64,000 nt of DNA from Amia ocellicauda. Its lineage: Eukaryota; Chordata; Actinopteri; Amiiformes; Amiidae. Numbering within the stretch: the stretch's first letter is position 1; the number at the start of each line of letters is the position of its first letter. This document shows, one piece after another, positions 31,297-43,367 of this stretch. Below the pieces are notes generated by a model. The model was not told the DNA's origin, did not search any database, and was given only the letters and a program-made list of their open reading frames with translations. The DNA lies in assembly GCF_036373705.1 (NCBI RefSeq), contig NW_027102659.1, positions 558,001 through 622,000 on the forward strand. The letters are read 5' to 3'. A program made the translations under genes and the position numbers.

Positions 31297-32145
31297 TTAG
31301 TTCAGGTCAGAGTCTGAATCAGTGGCGTAGATGTCGAATTCCTCGTCGCTGCCCCCAGCTTTAACTTCTTTACTGAAGAAATAAGCTTTTAGCTTGCCAG
31401 CGGTTTTTCTACTCGGCTCATCCAGGTCATTGACCAGCTGCCCAAGTTTCTCTATTATAAACAGCTCCTTTTTCAGCTCCAGCAAAATCTCATCTATGAT
31501 TTTCTGGACTTGTCCCGCAGTGACATGTATGTGGGAGTAAGACAGCGCCTTGATTAGTGCCGGTTTCAGCCACGGTTTGTTCAGTCTTCTGTAAAACACG
31601 TTGAAATAGAACAGGAAATAGTAACGGTCTGGTTCAAACAAACAACTGTGTCTCAACTGACTGGGGTGATTCACTTCACACCCCCGACAGACTTCTTTCA
31701 GAGCTCGGTCGATGAGAGCACTCAGAATATACACCAGGGTGCTTTTAACCACTCTGCTTACTTGGTCACATACCCCGGGCACAAATCCTGCGTCTTCATC
31801 ACGCCCCTGGGACAGTCCGATGCTCATTGGGTCGCCTGGTGGTTTGTGGGGTGTTTCTACATCCATTGGACTGACCCCCTCCTGAGACGCACAGACGGTA
31901 GACAGTTCGGCAAAATCGAGGCCCTCCATGAGCTCCAGAGGCTGGGGATCCCCGAGACTCATTTGGACATCCATCGCACCGCATGTTGTTTCGTCCTGAG
32001 GGACCGGGGTCTGAGGTCTTGGAGGGTAACCGCAGTCAGAGGGTTCCAGAGTGTATACAAAATCTGGGGAATAGAACCAGGGGTGATCCCGGGTTTGAAG
32101 AGGCCTGTAGAGCCTGTCGACGTCCGCAGCTTTCGGGTAAGACAT
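31297..32145 (-). CDS. Cys/His-motif right-end protein, copy 2
   Basis: 282 residues, open, with the CRGC...HPSQ...HSC cluster and acidic tail unchanged; nearly identical to copy 3 and slightly different from copy 1. Confidence 0.62.
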   Translation of the reverse strand: MSYPKAADVDRLYRPLQTRDHPWFYSPDFVYTLEPSDCGYPPRPQTPVPQDETTCGAMDVQMSLGDPQPLELMEGLDFAELSTVCASQEGVSPMDVETPHKPPGDPMSIGLSQGRDEDAGFVPGVCDQVSRVVKSTLVYILSALIDRALKEVCRGCEVNHPSQLRHSCLFEPDRYYFLFYFNVFYRRLNKPWLKPALIKALSYSHIHVTAGQVQKIIDEILLELKKELFIIEKLGQLVNDLDEPSRKTAGKLKAYFFSKEVKAGGSDEEFDIYATDSDSDLN

Positions 32146-32223
32146 TCTCTTTAATTTTAAACCATGAATGAATTGTTGCGCCTTTTATCCTATCTCTTCA
32201 CTACGTCACGACACACCGCCCTC

Positions 32224-32816
32224 TTAGAAGAGAGTAGCCCCTGAGCCGTCAGACCCCCCTCCAAAACCCCACACGTCGTCGGTTTTATCATCGTCGTCGT
32301 CATTCAAGGGGGATATATAATCCATAATCCAGCATATTCTCCTTCTAACCAAATCCAGTTGCGAACATTTGGTCAAGATGTCAAAACCATCATTTATACA
32401 GTTTATGACCTCTTTCAAGAACGGCCAGTCCACGGCGTCAAACATAATTTCAGTAACCTGTTTTTCTGGATCCTCCACACCCCCTTCAATAGGGTTTGTA
32501 ATCAGGGTACTGCTAAACAAAACCTTACGATCTGTAGTTTGAGATAGACTCTTCACCACTCTACCGTAGTTCTGCAAGCTTTCCCATTCACACCTTTCAA
32601 AACCCTGAGTCGGAGACTCCATTTCGCATTCTCTTGGACCCTCTTGCAAGCCTTCTAGAGTCTTATCCACAAGCCCCAGATCTCTCCAGGCCATCACCTT
32701 CAACCAGTCCTCATAAGAGTATTCAATTACCGTCTCAAAAGGTTCCAACGTACCCTCCTTCTCTCTTAAAGCAAAAAGCTCCACTCCAACATAGCTGGGA
32801 TCCCTTTTAAAGCGCA
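32224..32816 (-). pseudogene. MSSDINMK-type right-end protein (incomplete), copy 2
   Basis: Matches the copy 3 gene up to the point where the element abuts tRNA-repeat DNA, so the start region is absent. Broken. Confidence 0.6.
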
Positions 32817-33010
32817 GGGCGACCTGCCTTTGAAAGAGTTTCCAAAGTGTCCTGATGTGCCCTTTAGCAATGCCAAACAGGTCTGTGAAAATGGCATCCT
32901 TTCGCGGCACTTCAGACGCCATCTCACAGTCTAGCCGACCTGAAATGCGTGAGCCCGTTTTACCAGCAGGCTTCAACGGTAACCGTTTGAAGCAAGACGT
33001 GGCGGTGTCA

Positions 33011-33083
33011 GTTTCCGTAGTGTAGCGGTTATCACGTTCGCCTAACACGCGAAAGGTCCCCGGTTCGAAACCGGGCGGAAACA
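33011..33083 (+). tRNA. tRNA-Val (AAC), consensus copy
   Basis: 73 nt; every stem is paired as in the vertebrate consensus, and the anticodon loop is CTAACAC. The best-looking AAC gene in the window. Confidence 0.93.
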
Positions 33084-33248
33084 GCCTGCTGTGGGCCGGT
33101 CCATTTCATCCTGTTTGCCCTTGTGGTTCCCCGGAGGCGGTGGGTAGCTTTTCTTCATTGGAGTGCCCGAAATCGGTGCTCTCAGAGCGTCCGTCCGTCG
33201 ACAGGTTGAAATTGTAAACGCTGGTGTAGCCACTTTTAATTAAAATCT

Positions 33249-33304
33249 GATGATGATGATGATGATGATGTTGTTGTTGTTGTTCTTGTTGTTGTTCTTG
33301 TTGT
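33249..33304 (+). repeat. (GAT)n(GTT)n microsatellite
   Basis: Trinucleotide tract in the tail of the first unit of array B. Confidence 0.9.
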
Positions 33305-33682
33305 CATCGTGGTCGCCGTCATTATTATTGTTAAAGTAAAGCAGTAGTTAGATTTGTTGCTACCGTAAGGTGCAGAAGGCACAATAGCTCTGTGATTGTC
33401 TGATGGTGGCACAAGACAAGCAGCAGCTGTTTGAACAAGCCATTGAGCATCACCTTGTTGGGGTAAGTGTAAGTCTTGTCATAGCTCAGGGCGTTCTTCC
33501 TTTGAAAGAGTTTCCAAAGTGTCCTGATGTGCCCTTTAGCAATGCCAAACAGGTCAGTGAAAATGGCATCCTTTCGCCGCACTTCAGACGACATCTCACA
33601 GCCTAGCCGACCTGAAACACCTGAGCCCGTTTTACCAGCAGGCTTTAACGGTAACCATTTGAAGCAAGAGGCAGCGGTGTCA

Positions 33683-33755
33683 GTTTCCGTAGTGTAGCGG
33701 TTATCACGTTCGCCCAACGCGCGAAAGGTCCCCGGTTCGAAACCGGGCGGAAACA
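33683..33755 (+). tRNA. tRNA-Val (AAC) with altered loop base 33
   Basis: 73 nt with full stems, but the anticodon loop reads CCAACGC: the near-universal U at position 33 is C. Likely poorly functional. Confidence 0.8.
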
Positions 33756-33914
33756 GCCTACTGTGCCCTTTTCGTCATGCTTGCCCTCGTGGTTCCCCGG
33801 AGGCGGTGGGTGTCTTTTCTTCATTGGAGTGCCCGCAATCGATGCACTCAGAGCGTCCGTCCGTCGACAGGTTGAAATTGTAAACGCTGGTGTAGCCACT
33901 TTTAATTAAAATCT

Positions 33915-33961
33915 GATGATGATGATGATGATGATGTTGTTGTTGTTGTTGTTCTTGTTGT
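33915..33961 (+). repeat. (GAT)n(GTT)n microsatellite
   Basis: Shorter tract than its counterpart before copy 2. Confidence 0.9.
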
Positions 33962-34040
33962 CATCGTGGTCGCCGTCATTATTATTGTTAAAGTAAAGCA
34001 GTAGTTAGATTTGTTGCTACCGTAAGGTGTAGAAGACAAC

Positions 34041-34758
34041 AGTAGGTATGGCGTGTGATATCAAAACATTCAGAATACTTTTAACCTATATAATTTATAA
34101 GCTTTGTAAAATAAACCCAAATATCTCTTTTGCGGGGATAAACGCTGTTCTGAGTAGTTTGTGACTTGTTTAATACCAAACAAAGCATCGCTATAAAAAA
34201 TAAATAAAAAAATCACTGTAAAAGCGCTAGTTATTTTTGATCTTTATAGTTATTTTCTAGGCTCAGGTTGTTTTTTAGCGCTTATAAAGGCCTGAAATAT
34301 TCTTAGTGGTTGTTGACTATAGGTCTTGATGCTTAAAAATGTTTTTTTGAGAGACCAAAAGGTTCTAATAAAAGTTTAGAGTAGAGAGGAGAGAGATCGT
34401 CTCCATCTTGGTTTCTATTTGAAATTTGATGCAGTGTCATTTTATTGGTTGGTTTTGATATGTTAATTGGTAACAGGGTGGCACAAAGGCCAGACCAGAA
34501 CAATGCCTTACAAGCAGATCCGGCATGTGGCCATCAGTATAAGTATGAAGGTCTGGTCTTCAGCTCGACAGACTCACACTGACCTTTCGATTTAAGACTA
34601 AAGATCAACAATGTCAAACAACATCAGCGATTCGATTTAAACGAGTTTTTAGGCAAGTCTTCAGATTATTTTCATTGACTCAGAGCGTGTTGTGTGCATG
34701 TATTGTAAATAAGGCTATAACATCTGTTTTAAGTTCTGTAAAATTATTTTTCAGCCAG
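34041..34758 (+). promoter_or_regulatory. Left-end region and probable promoter, copy 3
   Basis: Same AT-rich left end and leader as copy 2; TATAAG at about 34538. No gene seen. Confidence 0.5.
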
Positions 34759-36593
34759 TCAACAGGAGTTCATTCCCAACGCTGAGGAGATCATCTGGAA
34801 CAACGACGGTAAGATTTTTGTGTTTGCGCTCATGGGTTCTTATGCATGGGTGTGTGTGGTTTTTTAATTACACAGAAACTATCGAAAGGCCTGTGATTAA
34901 TGTCTCCGAGGATCGACCAAGAGAAGTGGTTGTCCCTAGACAGGCTGTCTGCCGACCGGGTAAGAACTAAACCCCTGTTTGTTTGTATAACGTTTCTGTA
35001 AGATGTTTGAGTCCAGTTTTGTTAATTTAAAAAAATTATCCTGTCTAACAGTATTAAGAAACGTGGTTCGAGACAACGAAAGGCCTTCCACATCGAGGGC
35101 TTGTTTCGTTTTACCTTCGAGAACCGTAACCTTTCAAGAATCTGAAAGGCCGTCAGCCCCGGTATCTGATAGCTGTGAGTATATATCTGCAGCCTGTAAG
35201 AGGTTAAAGCTTTTTATAAAGCGGTGTGGTTAAAGGTTAAACATGTCTCTTACCTTCACAGCGGTGCAAAAAGCTAAACCAGCCGAAAAACATAAGAAAC
35301 GATTATTCTGTGGAGGTAAGTAAGATCTTTCAAACTTTAATGTTTTTAAAAGGGCTTTGTTTGCCCGTTGAGGGCTAATATTTAAGCGATGGGTGACCGT
35401 TTCCTGTAGGGCGGGGGGTTCTGGGAAAGATCTTTAGAAGTCCGGACAGGTCTAGGCTTGTTTCTGGGGAACGTGTTTAGAAATGACCGATTGCCGTACC
35501 GTCTGGTTAGGAAGTAAAGCCGTCCGAAAGGGTTTAGTAAGTTGTTTGGCTTATCTCCCGCTATTATACTTCTGTTTTAAAGTGGTTGTAGGAAAAGGCT
35601 TGAAGGTGTTCATTGTATTTAATATTTAAACAGATCGTGAAAACGTTTGTGAAACAGGAAGTCCCGGGATCAGGAAGCGTTTACACTTGGAAGGTTCGTT
35701 TAAAAATGAAATGTTGTTGTGTGTGTGTGTGTTTTATTAACAATATTACAGTTTTTAAAGAAACATTTAAGAAACAGTTTATTTACAGCGGCTTCTCTGT
35801 TTTAAATTTATTATCAAGTCCTAATAAATATATTGTCTGTAAATAATAAGGCGTTGTAGTGAATGTCTAAGGCTATTTTCAAAGGTCTAAAAAAGCTAAA
35901 GGTTTTGAATGTCCTGGACATGTTGTTTTAAGTTTGATTTCTGTCGCCGTTTAAAGATGTAAATGTAATGTATATTTTTATTCTTCCCAAGACTCTTGGG
36001 ATAGTCATTCTGTGAATGAGCTATTGAGGACAATTACCCCGTCTAAGTGGGATCAAACATCTTTCCCGGTGAGATCACCGAGAGGATCCCCCACGGTGGT
36101 CTTGGAGACCCCCCAACATCTACTCAGGCCACAGCCTTCTGGGGGTAATTCAACACCCCAGATTCAGCCCGCCGCATTGTCGGGCGGAACAAATACAGGC
36201 ATCCAACAACCTCAGGGGTCGCCGTCAGTCAGGGCTGACACACCACCCAACGACGGCCTGGTTTCAACATCGTCCCCCCAGACCCGTTTCTTGGCTACAG
36301 AAACGCGGAACAGTACCCCGCGCTTGGCCAGGGTGTCACCGCAAAGGCCTTCTTGGTCTCCGTCCATGAGTGTACGCTCGCTCCCTGCCTCCTTCGACCG
36401 AGATTTACCGGAGCGACCATCCTTTGAAGCTGAGCCAGGCCACCAGCCCCCGGAGCTACATCCTGAAGGTCGGCATGAGTTGCTACATACTTTGTTACAA
36501 AATCAAAGACATGTGTTAGTGGGGCAAAACCTGGTGATAGAGAGCCAAAACATCCTTATTAATACCCTTACTAACGAATTGTACCGTATTTAA
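34759..36593 (+). CDS. Multi-exon left-end gene, copy 3
   Basis: Splice sites and exon frames match copy 1; the first intron is shorter here. The final exon ends at 36593 and shares variants with copy 4 (TSFPVRS) instead of copies 1 and 2 (TSSPVRS). Confidence 0.52.
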
Positions 36594-36776
36594 TGTTTTA
36601 ATAGACACAAAACGCCTTACTATTGTGGGTTGTTGGAAAAATAAAAAATAAATTAAAAAATGTCCTGACTTGGTAAAAGAACTCACAAACTAAAGGATTA
36701 TGAACAAGCTAGGGCCCCAAAAAGACCTTCCCGAGAGAACATCCCCGGCCCTGTTGTGAACTCCTCTGATGTCCCA

Positions 36777-37574
36777 ATGAACCTGGAACTATTACAAATG
36801 ATAAATTATTTAAATAACCCCCAATTACCACCGATAGAATGTGAATTAACAGACTTACCGGTGAACCCCGACCTGTTACAGATGTTCAATGATCTAAATA
36901 ACCACCTCCCACCGGTAGCGCTTATAGAGGTTCACCCCCTAGTTCACCCCGATTTGTTTGAAATGGTGGAGGCTTTGGAGGAGCTACCCCGACCAAATTC
37001 TGCCCCTATTATAAATGATTTGAGACAATTAGAACACAGGATGGCGGCAGAAGCAGCCATCACTATAGAGGAGGGTCTTGACATTAACCGGTTGGATATC
37101 TTTGAAGGACTTTTACAGGCTTTAAATGAGCCTCCTCAAAAAGGGGGTTTTGTAGATGTCAGCAGTGGGGGTGTTCTGAATGTGGAGGGTTCTGAGACTG
37201 ATAAGGCTGTGGAGGACATGCTCTGTGAGAATGTAGGGGGTGAAGGCTTTGTTCAAAATGATGATGTGTCCAAGAGTACCAGTGATCCCGTGATTATAGA
37301 TAGACCGGCCTATAACAATTTTGAAATGATTCAGCGTTTTAATTTTGCAGAACTTTTAAATTGTGACAATTATGCAGAAATATTTGTCAACATACACGAG
37401 GCCTTGCAGAAAATGCTTGAACAGGTTGCTGAAAGGGTCAGACCTCGAGATGTTGTACAGTTAGAACTCAGAGGGGATGATTTGTTTAGCAACCTATCTG
37501 TAATGCTGAGTGGAGATAATTTAGACGTCTGGCTAAAATCGAAGCGATATTGCAAAGTAACGCAGCCATCATAG
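36777..37574 (+). CDS. Acidic triple-repeat protein, copy 3
   Basis: Open over the full length; the three NPDLLQM-like repeats are kept. Confidence 0.6.
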   Translation: MNLELLQMINYLNNPQLPPIECELTDLPVNPDLLQMFNDLNNHLPPVALIEVHPLVHPDLFEMVEALEELPRPNSAPIINDLRQLEHRMAAEAAITIEEGLDINRLDIFEGLLQALNEPPQKGGFVDVSSGGVLNVEGSETDKAVEDMLCENVGGEGFVQNDDVSKSTSDPVIIDRPAYNNFEMIQRFNFAELLNCDNYAEIFVNIHEALQKMLEQVAERVRPRDVVQLELRGDDLFSNLSVMLSGDNLDVWLKSKRYCKVTQPS

Positions 37575-37597
37575 CTGATGAAAGTCTGTCTCTGGTA

Positions 37598-40500
37598 ATG
37601 AATGTGGTTCGTAACCCTGAGGGTGGGGCGCTTAGAAGACTGTCGAAATGCTTGAAGAACGACATAATTAGGACCAAGCTCAGGCAATTAGTGGTGAGTT
37701 CCAGTGGGGACAATAAGCTCTGTTTTGCTTACAGTTTAATAAAACTACTCACCCCCGACATGCCTGAACCCCAAGCTCTGCAAGAAGCTTTAATGCTTCA
37801 TCAGAGGGCCGGCTTAAACTCTCAACAGATGGTTGCCTTTTCAGACATCACCAAGTTTGAGGAGTTGTTGTCTTTAAAAATTGTTGTGTGGTACCGTTGT
37901 GAGGTAAAGGAAGTATTTGTGAAATTTCAGACACATCCTGAAACCCATACACAGACACTGTTTCTCTTCCTAAGTGATAGTCATTACTTTGGAATAAAGA
38001 GTTTGACGGCTTTTTTGGGTTGTTCGTATGTTTGTCATTGGTGTTATAAGGCCTTCAATGATAAGCTTAAGCACCGATGTGACGGTTACTGTAACGTCTG
38101 TTTCAATCCGCAATGTCGTAAGGGTTTGGCCCCTACCATCCGATGTAAAGATTGCTTAAGGATTTGTCTCTCAGCGTTCTGTTTTTCCGAGCATAAGGTA
38201 CAGAGGGCCGCTGCTGAGGGGGTTAAAAAACGGAGTTATTGTGATCAAACTAAATATTGCCCGCAGTGTTGCCTCCAGTACCGTTTTCATGAGGTTAAAC
38301 CACACAAATGTCTGGAGCCGAGATGCAGGATCTGTAATGCTGATTTAACCCCGGGGTCCGAACACCAGTGCTTTATTCAGCCGGTTAAAAAGGAGCCGCC
38401 GCACAACCGGTATGTCTTTTTTGCTTTTGAATGCCGGCAAGAAAACGGGGTCCACGTTGCTAATTATATACTCTGTATTGACATGTTGGATCGTGAGTGG
38501 TCAGCTAGCGGTGAGAGTTGTGTCAGGGATTTCTTTACGCGGTATCGCGGTCCAAAATACCTCAATTACACATTTATTGCCCACAATGCTAAGGGTTATG
38601 ATTCTTACATTTTGATGAAGTATCTGGTGGAAAATGGGGTGACCCCAAAAATAATAGCTCAGGGTAGCAAGATCATGTGTTTCACCGACGAAGCTTTCAA
38701 CTAACGTTACATAGACTCGTTAAATTTCATCCCCATGAAATTGAGCGCTTTGCCTAAGGCTCTGGGTTTTGAAGCTCAGAAGAAAGGTTGGTTCTGCCAT
38801 TTTTTTAATACTATGGACACTCAAAATTATCGAGGGTCCTACCTGCCCGCCACTTATTATGGGGTTGATACTATGATGTCTCATGAGAGGGAGGAATTCT
38901 TTAAATGGTACAATACGGTTAAGGGAGGTGTTTTTGATGACCGAGAAGAGATGGCTGCTTATTGTAAAAATGATGTGGTGATCCTTAAAGAAGCCTGTGT
39001 GCGTTTCCGCGCCGAGGTTATCAACACATCGGGTCTCGACCCTTTGCAAAGTGTGACCATAGCGTCTCTCTGCATGAAAATGTATCGGTCCGATTTCTTG
39101 CAGAAAAACACTATAGCGGTCACCACTTCTGACAACTATCGTGCTAGACAAAAGAACTTTTCGACTGTCTCCATACAGTGGCTGGAATACCTGAGTGCCC
39201 GGGATAACATCTTCATCAGACATGCTTTAAATCAAGGGGAAGTCAAAATGGGGCCTTACTACTTAGACGGTTTTAGCGACGTGTCCGGGCGGCGTACCGC
39301 TTATGAGTTTGCAGGTTGTATTTACCATGGCTGTCCTCAGTGCTTCGACCCAAACACCTTTAACCCCGTAACACAAAAACTCTGCAGTGATATGTACTAT
39401 GATTTCCAGGAACGAATTGAAACTTTAAAAAACACCTATGGTTTGAACGTGCTGGTGATTTGGGAACACGACCCTGAAGCAACAGGAAGCGGGGGTACAA
39501 CGGTTTATGGAAACCTTGGACTTTCCTGAACGTCTTGAGCCCCGGGATGTGTTATTTGGGGGTCGTACCAACGCCCTCTGTTTACATTATGAGGTAAAGG
39601 AGGGTGAGAGAGTAGATTACTATGATTTCACCAGTCTGTACCCTTATGTCAACAAGACCAAAATGTACCCGGTGGGGCGTCCAACCATTGTTTAACGTGA
39701 CTTACTCGAAATCGGACATTACTTTGGTTTGATCAAAGTCACCATGTACCCTCCTCGCGAGCTGTTCTTACCCGTGTTGCCTTACAGGTGTTCGGGAAAA
39801 TTGATGTTCCCTCTGTGTAGAACGTGTGTGGAAACTGAAAATCAAACTACCTCTTGTCTGCACAGTGATGAAGAGAGAGCGCTGACGGGTGTCTGGTGTA
39901 GCATTGAGCTTGACAAGGCGGTGGAGAAAGGTTACAGAGTCGGTAAGGTGTATGAGGTTTGGCATTTTTCTGAAAAATCTGATACTCTTTTTGCTGATTA
40001 CATTATGACCCATCTGAAAGGGAAACAGGAGGCATCGGGCTATCCCTCATGGTGTGTTGACTCCGCGGCCAAAGAGCGATACGTTTAGCAATATTTTGAA
40101 AAGGAAGGGATCCGTCTAGAGCTGGGGAACATAACTGTAAACCCCGCCAAGAGACAAATGTCCAAACTGATTTTAAACAGTCTGTGGGGTAAGTTTGGGG
40201 AAAGAAATTACCGTCTAAACACAACCTTGATTAAAACCCCTGAACAGTTTATAGAATTTATGTTTTCCAAACAACATGCAGTATCACACTTTCAATTCTT
40301 AAATGACCACGTGGCACAGGTCCAGTGGAGGGCCCCTAAAGATTTCCCCACCAAACAGGGGAACGTTAATGTTTTCATAGCGGTTTTTACCTCGGCTTAC
40401 GCCCGGCTTGAACTGTACAACTTAATGGATCAGTTGCAGGAACGCACGCTCTATCATGATACTGACTCTGTAATCTTTGTCACCAGGCCAGGGGATTGGG

Positions 40501-40880
40501 TCCCTCCCCTCGGGGACTACCTTGGGGAGTTAACGAGCGAACTAGATCCTCAGGACCACATAGTGGAGTTTGTTTCAGGGGGTCCTAAGACTTACGCATA
40601 CAGAACGGCTGCGGGTAAGACCTGTATGAAAGTTAAGGGTTTCACTCTGAACCATTGTAACAACAAGCTCATTAACATCAAGTCTCTGACGACCCTGGTA
40701 GAAAGTTTTGTAACCGAGAAAGACGCGCCTCCTCGTGAGATTATTACAGCCGGAAATCAGATCTATCGCAATAAAAAGGGGTACACGTTGGAAAATAGAT
40801 CACTAAACAAACGGTTCAGGGTGGTGTACAATAAAAGAGTGTTGAAGACTGATTATACCACTCTGCCTTATGGATATTAG
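37598..40880 (+). pseudogene. POLB: DNA polymerase B (broken), copy 3
   Basis: The longest open N-terminal part among the copies, covering the zinc cluster and first exonuclease motifs; all polymerase motifs are present further on. Broken, with several breaks. Confidence 0.93.
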
Positions 40881-41541
40881 CGGTGGTTTTGAAAACAGAC
40901 TTCAACACCCTTTCTCCTGTATTATAGCCGGTCCCTCCAATTCGGGGAAGAGCTATCTTATAAAGAACATCATAGAAGATGTGGACGCAACCGTGTCCCA
41001 AGCTCTTGACAACATAGTGTGGTGTTTCTCTTGCTGGCAACCTCTCTACGATGATTTGGCTTGGAAAAAAAATAATCTGAAATTTGTGCAAGGTCTCCCC
41101 GCCTCGTTGTGTGGCGATGACTTGTTCCCGCCCGGTAATACTAACCTAGTGATCCTTGATGACCTGATGGAGCAGGCCGGTGACAACAGTGAAGTGGAAA
41201 AAGCTTTCACAAAGTACACTCATCATAGGAATTTAAGTATTATTTATTTAGTTCAAAATCTATTTTTTCAAGGTAAAAAAAGCCGCACTATTAATTTATA
41301 TGCCAATTATATAATTCTTTTTAAAAACCCCAGAGATAAACTACAGGTCACCGTCTTGGCTCGTCAAATGTACCCTAACCAGACCAAGTTCTTTTTGGAG
41401 GCATTTGAGGATGCCACCAAAAAACCCTACGGGTACTTGATTGCGGAATTAAATGCACAAACCCCAGAAGACTTTCGCCTAAGAACAGGTTTGTGCCCGC
41501 ACGATTGGCCGGCAGTCTATGTGCTAAAGAAAAGGAAATAA
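40870..41541 (+). CDS. ATP: Packaging ATPase (open), copy 3
   Basis: 223 residues with intact-looking Walker A (GPSNSGKS) and Walker B; the best-kept ATPase in the window. Confidence 0.92.
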   Translation: MDISGGFENRLQHPFSCIIAGPSNSGKSYLIKNIIEDVDATVSQALDNIVWCFSCWQPLYDDLAWKKNNLKFVQGLPASLCGDDLFPPGNTNLVILDDLMEQAGDNSEVEKAFTKYTHHRNLSIIYLVQNLFFQGKKSRTINLYANYIILFKNPRDKLQVTVLARQMYPNQTKFFLEAFEDATKKPYGYLIAELNAQTPEDFRLRTGLCPHDWPAVYVLKKRK

Positions 41542-41547
41542 ATAAGA

Positions 41548-41883
41548 ATGTCTGTTCGGATTAAAAGAAATCTGCCGCTTTTGCAAATGTTATTTGAGAG
41601 GAGCCCGCGCCATAGGAAAGCTGTGCTGGCAGGGGCCCCCTCGGATTTGATCGAGACCCTGTGTGAAATAGCTTTTAACATCTTACGCGGTAATATACCC
41701 CTAACCCCTTCTCAACATTCTAAACTCAAAAAACAAAAAGCGGTTATCAAGATCATCGCTAATAAGAAGTATTCTATTAAAAGAAAAAGAAAGAAGATTA
41801 ATCAAACCGGGGGTTTTATAGGACCGCTGTTGAGCATAGCCGTGCCTTTCCTAACCAGTCTTCTAGCTTCCAGAGTGGGTTAA
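41548..41883 (+). CDS. Small basic protein, copy 3
   Basis: 111 residues, the same sequence as copies 1 and 2 by eye, so it is the most conserved frame among copies. Confidence 0.7.
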   Translation: MSVRIKRNLPLLQMLFERSPRHRKAVLAGAPSDLIETLCEIAFNILRGNIPLTPSQHSKLKKQKAVIKIIANKKYSIKRKRKKINQTGGFIGPLLSIAVPFLTSLLASRVG

Positions 41884-41885
41884 TA

Positions 41886-42629
41886 ATGGAATATGCTCAG
41901 AAAATGTTTTTGATCCCTCAGGAGCAGCTTGAGAAACTGAGAAAAAATGTTGTCGGGCCAGAGCCCATTAGACAAACGGCCGAAAACAACCTGGACTCTG
42001 AAATGAAAGCTATACAGGCCAGGGCCGATTTAAATCAGTATTCCAAAGCCCAGTTGTATACCAACACGTTACAGCGCTACCTCCGTCTGGTTAGACAGGG
42101 TGAAAAAGATCAAAACATTTTAACTTTTACCATGGCCTCTCAAGAAAATGGTTCTGGGGCTGATGCGGGGGGAACGGTTGATAAAGATGTTGCGGTGACC
42201 GAACCTGTAGAGAGTTCAGAGGGAGATGTTGTAACGGATGTTTTGAGAAACATGCCGGCCAGAAGCAAAAGACATGCACAATATATCCTGCACAAAATGG
42301 TTCAGAAACTGCGGGTAACGGCTTGGAATGAACAGGGTGAATTTGTTTTTAAAGGACTACTGATCAAAGGTTCACACATGTTCGATTTGTTGAAGAGTGT
42401 CACTAGCACTAATAAGGTACCCGATAGTCGCCGACCTGTAGGCTGGAATGCTTTCCTACAGGCGATGGCCTGTCTGAACATGCCCCAATCAACAGTTCCT
42501 AACCAGGAAACGCGACAAAAAATCCGTCTGTGTAAAGAGGTGGAGCCTGATCTGACTCCGATATCTCATTACTCTGACCATGCTGAGCGACCATCCTCAG
42601 GATCTATCCATTGTTGGGAAGCTTATTAA
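41886..42629 (+). CDS. Conserved Polinton protein (MEYAQ family), copy 3
   Basis: 247 residues, open, with a handful of substitutions relative to copy 2. Confidence 0.7.
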   Translation: MEYAQKMFLIPQEQLEKLRKNVVGPEPIRQTAENNLDSEMKAIQARADLNQYSKAQLYTNTLQRYLRLVRQGEKDQNILTFTMASQENGSGADAGGTVDKDVAVTEPVESSEGDVVTDVLRNMPARSKRHAQYILHKMVQKLRVTAWNEQGEFVFKGLLIKGSHMFDLLKSVTSTNKVPDSRRPVGWNAFLQAMACLNMPQSTVPNQETRQKIRLCKEVEPDLTPISHYSDHAERPSSGSIHCWEAY

Positions 42630-42808
42630 TCTCATGTTTTTATTTGTCTCCCCTGTAAATAATGACCCGACAAACAATTTTTTATTTTTATTTTTTATTT
42701 TTCAAATGTTGTACATTTATTTATACCATAACCCCTGCTTTGTATAAGAATTGTGTTGAATAAAAACAAAACTAATGATTCAAAGGCTGTTTTCATTATT
42801 TTTTCACC
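42630..42808. terminator. Convergent poly(A) zone, copy 3
   Basis: AATAAA signals on both strands between the converging gene blocks. Confidence 0.55.
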
Positions 42809-43366
42809 TTAACACGCATGACATCTTTTAAAATCCTCACAAGAACACCCCATCTGTATACACGGCTGGCTAGGGTCGTAAGTCATTGTGTTATAAGGGG
42901 GGGTCCACAGTGTCCTGACAAACTCTGCCACTTTTTTATCATTTTGGCCTAAATCCTCACTGTACAAGGCCATAATATCGGGGTATGACCTTCCTTTAGA
43001 TCTATGAAATAAGAAAAACACACAGTGTTGACCACAAGTGAAGGTCTGAAGACTTTGTACTTGACGACCGCTGTAAATGGTTTCTTGACAGTTGTTGAGC
43101 AGAAAGTTATTGATCTTCCGAGGGAAAGGTCTGAAATCCGGGGGGTTTGCATAGGAATCAAAAAATTCACCACGGTGGTCCTCCCTTAGATAAATAGCCA
43201 GCCAATGTTCTCCGGGCATATTTTTAGGGTGTGTGTTGATTATGTACATTGCAGGTAAATTCTTGATCTTAAATTTAGGCAGCTGATCGCAGGTGTAGAC
43301 TCCTTGAAACAGTTTCCGTGAGCTGGCCAGGGCATTCATGATGTGGTTGAGCTCTCTGGTGTTCAT
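42809..43366 (-). CDS. PRO: Adenain-type protease, copy 3
   Basis: Open, with all catalytic motifs kept. Confidence 0.9.
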   Translation of the reverse strand: MNTRELNHIMNALASSRKLFQGVYTCDQLPKFKIKNLPAMYIINTHPKNMPGEHWLAIYLREDHRGEFFDSYANPPDFRPFPRKINNFLLNNCQETIYSGRQVQSLQTFTCGQHCVFFLFHRSKGRSYPDIMALYSEDLGQNDKKVAEFVRTLWTPPYNTMTYDPSQPCIQMGCSCEDFKRCHAC

Positions 43367-43367
43367 T

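Larger units (their letters stand above)
17873..32816 (+). mobile_element. Polinton/Maverick-like element, copy 2
   Basis: Second head-to-tail copy with the same gene order as copy 1. The left end is set at AGTAGG (17873), just after the tail of a tRNA-Val repeat ending tgtagaagacaac. At the right the element abuts the middle of a tRNA-repeat unit near 32816 and does not show the CCTACT end seen in copies 1 and 3. It is broken, with roughly a dozen breaks; the packaging ATPase, two small plus-strand proteins and the protease remain open. Confidence 0.92.
32817..34040 (+). repeat. tRNA-Val repeat array B (two AAC units)
   Basis: Shortest array. It begins inside a unit at the gcgcagggcgacctgcc segment, carries two AAC-type tRNAs and ends with the tail that precedes every element copy. 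The second unit opens with a variant core (gtctgatggtggcacaag) also seen near 16616 and 50549. Confidence 0.88.
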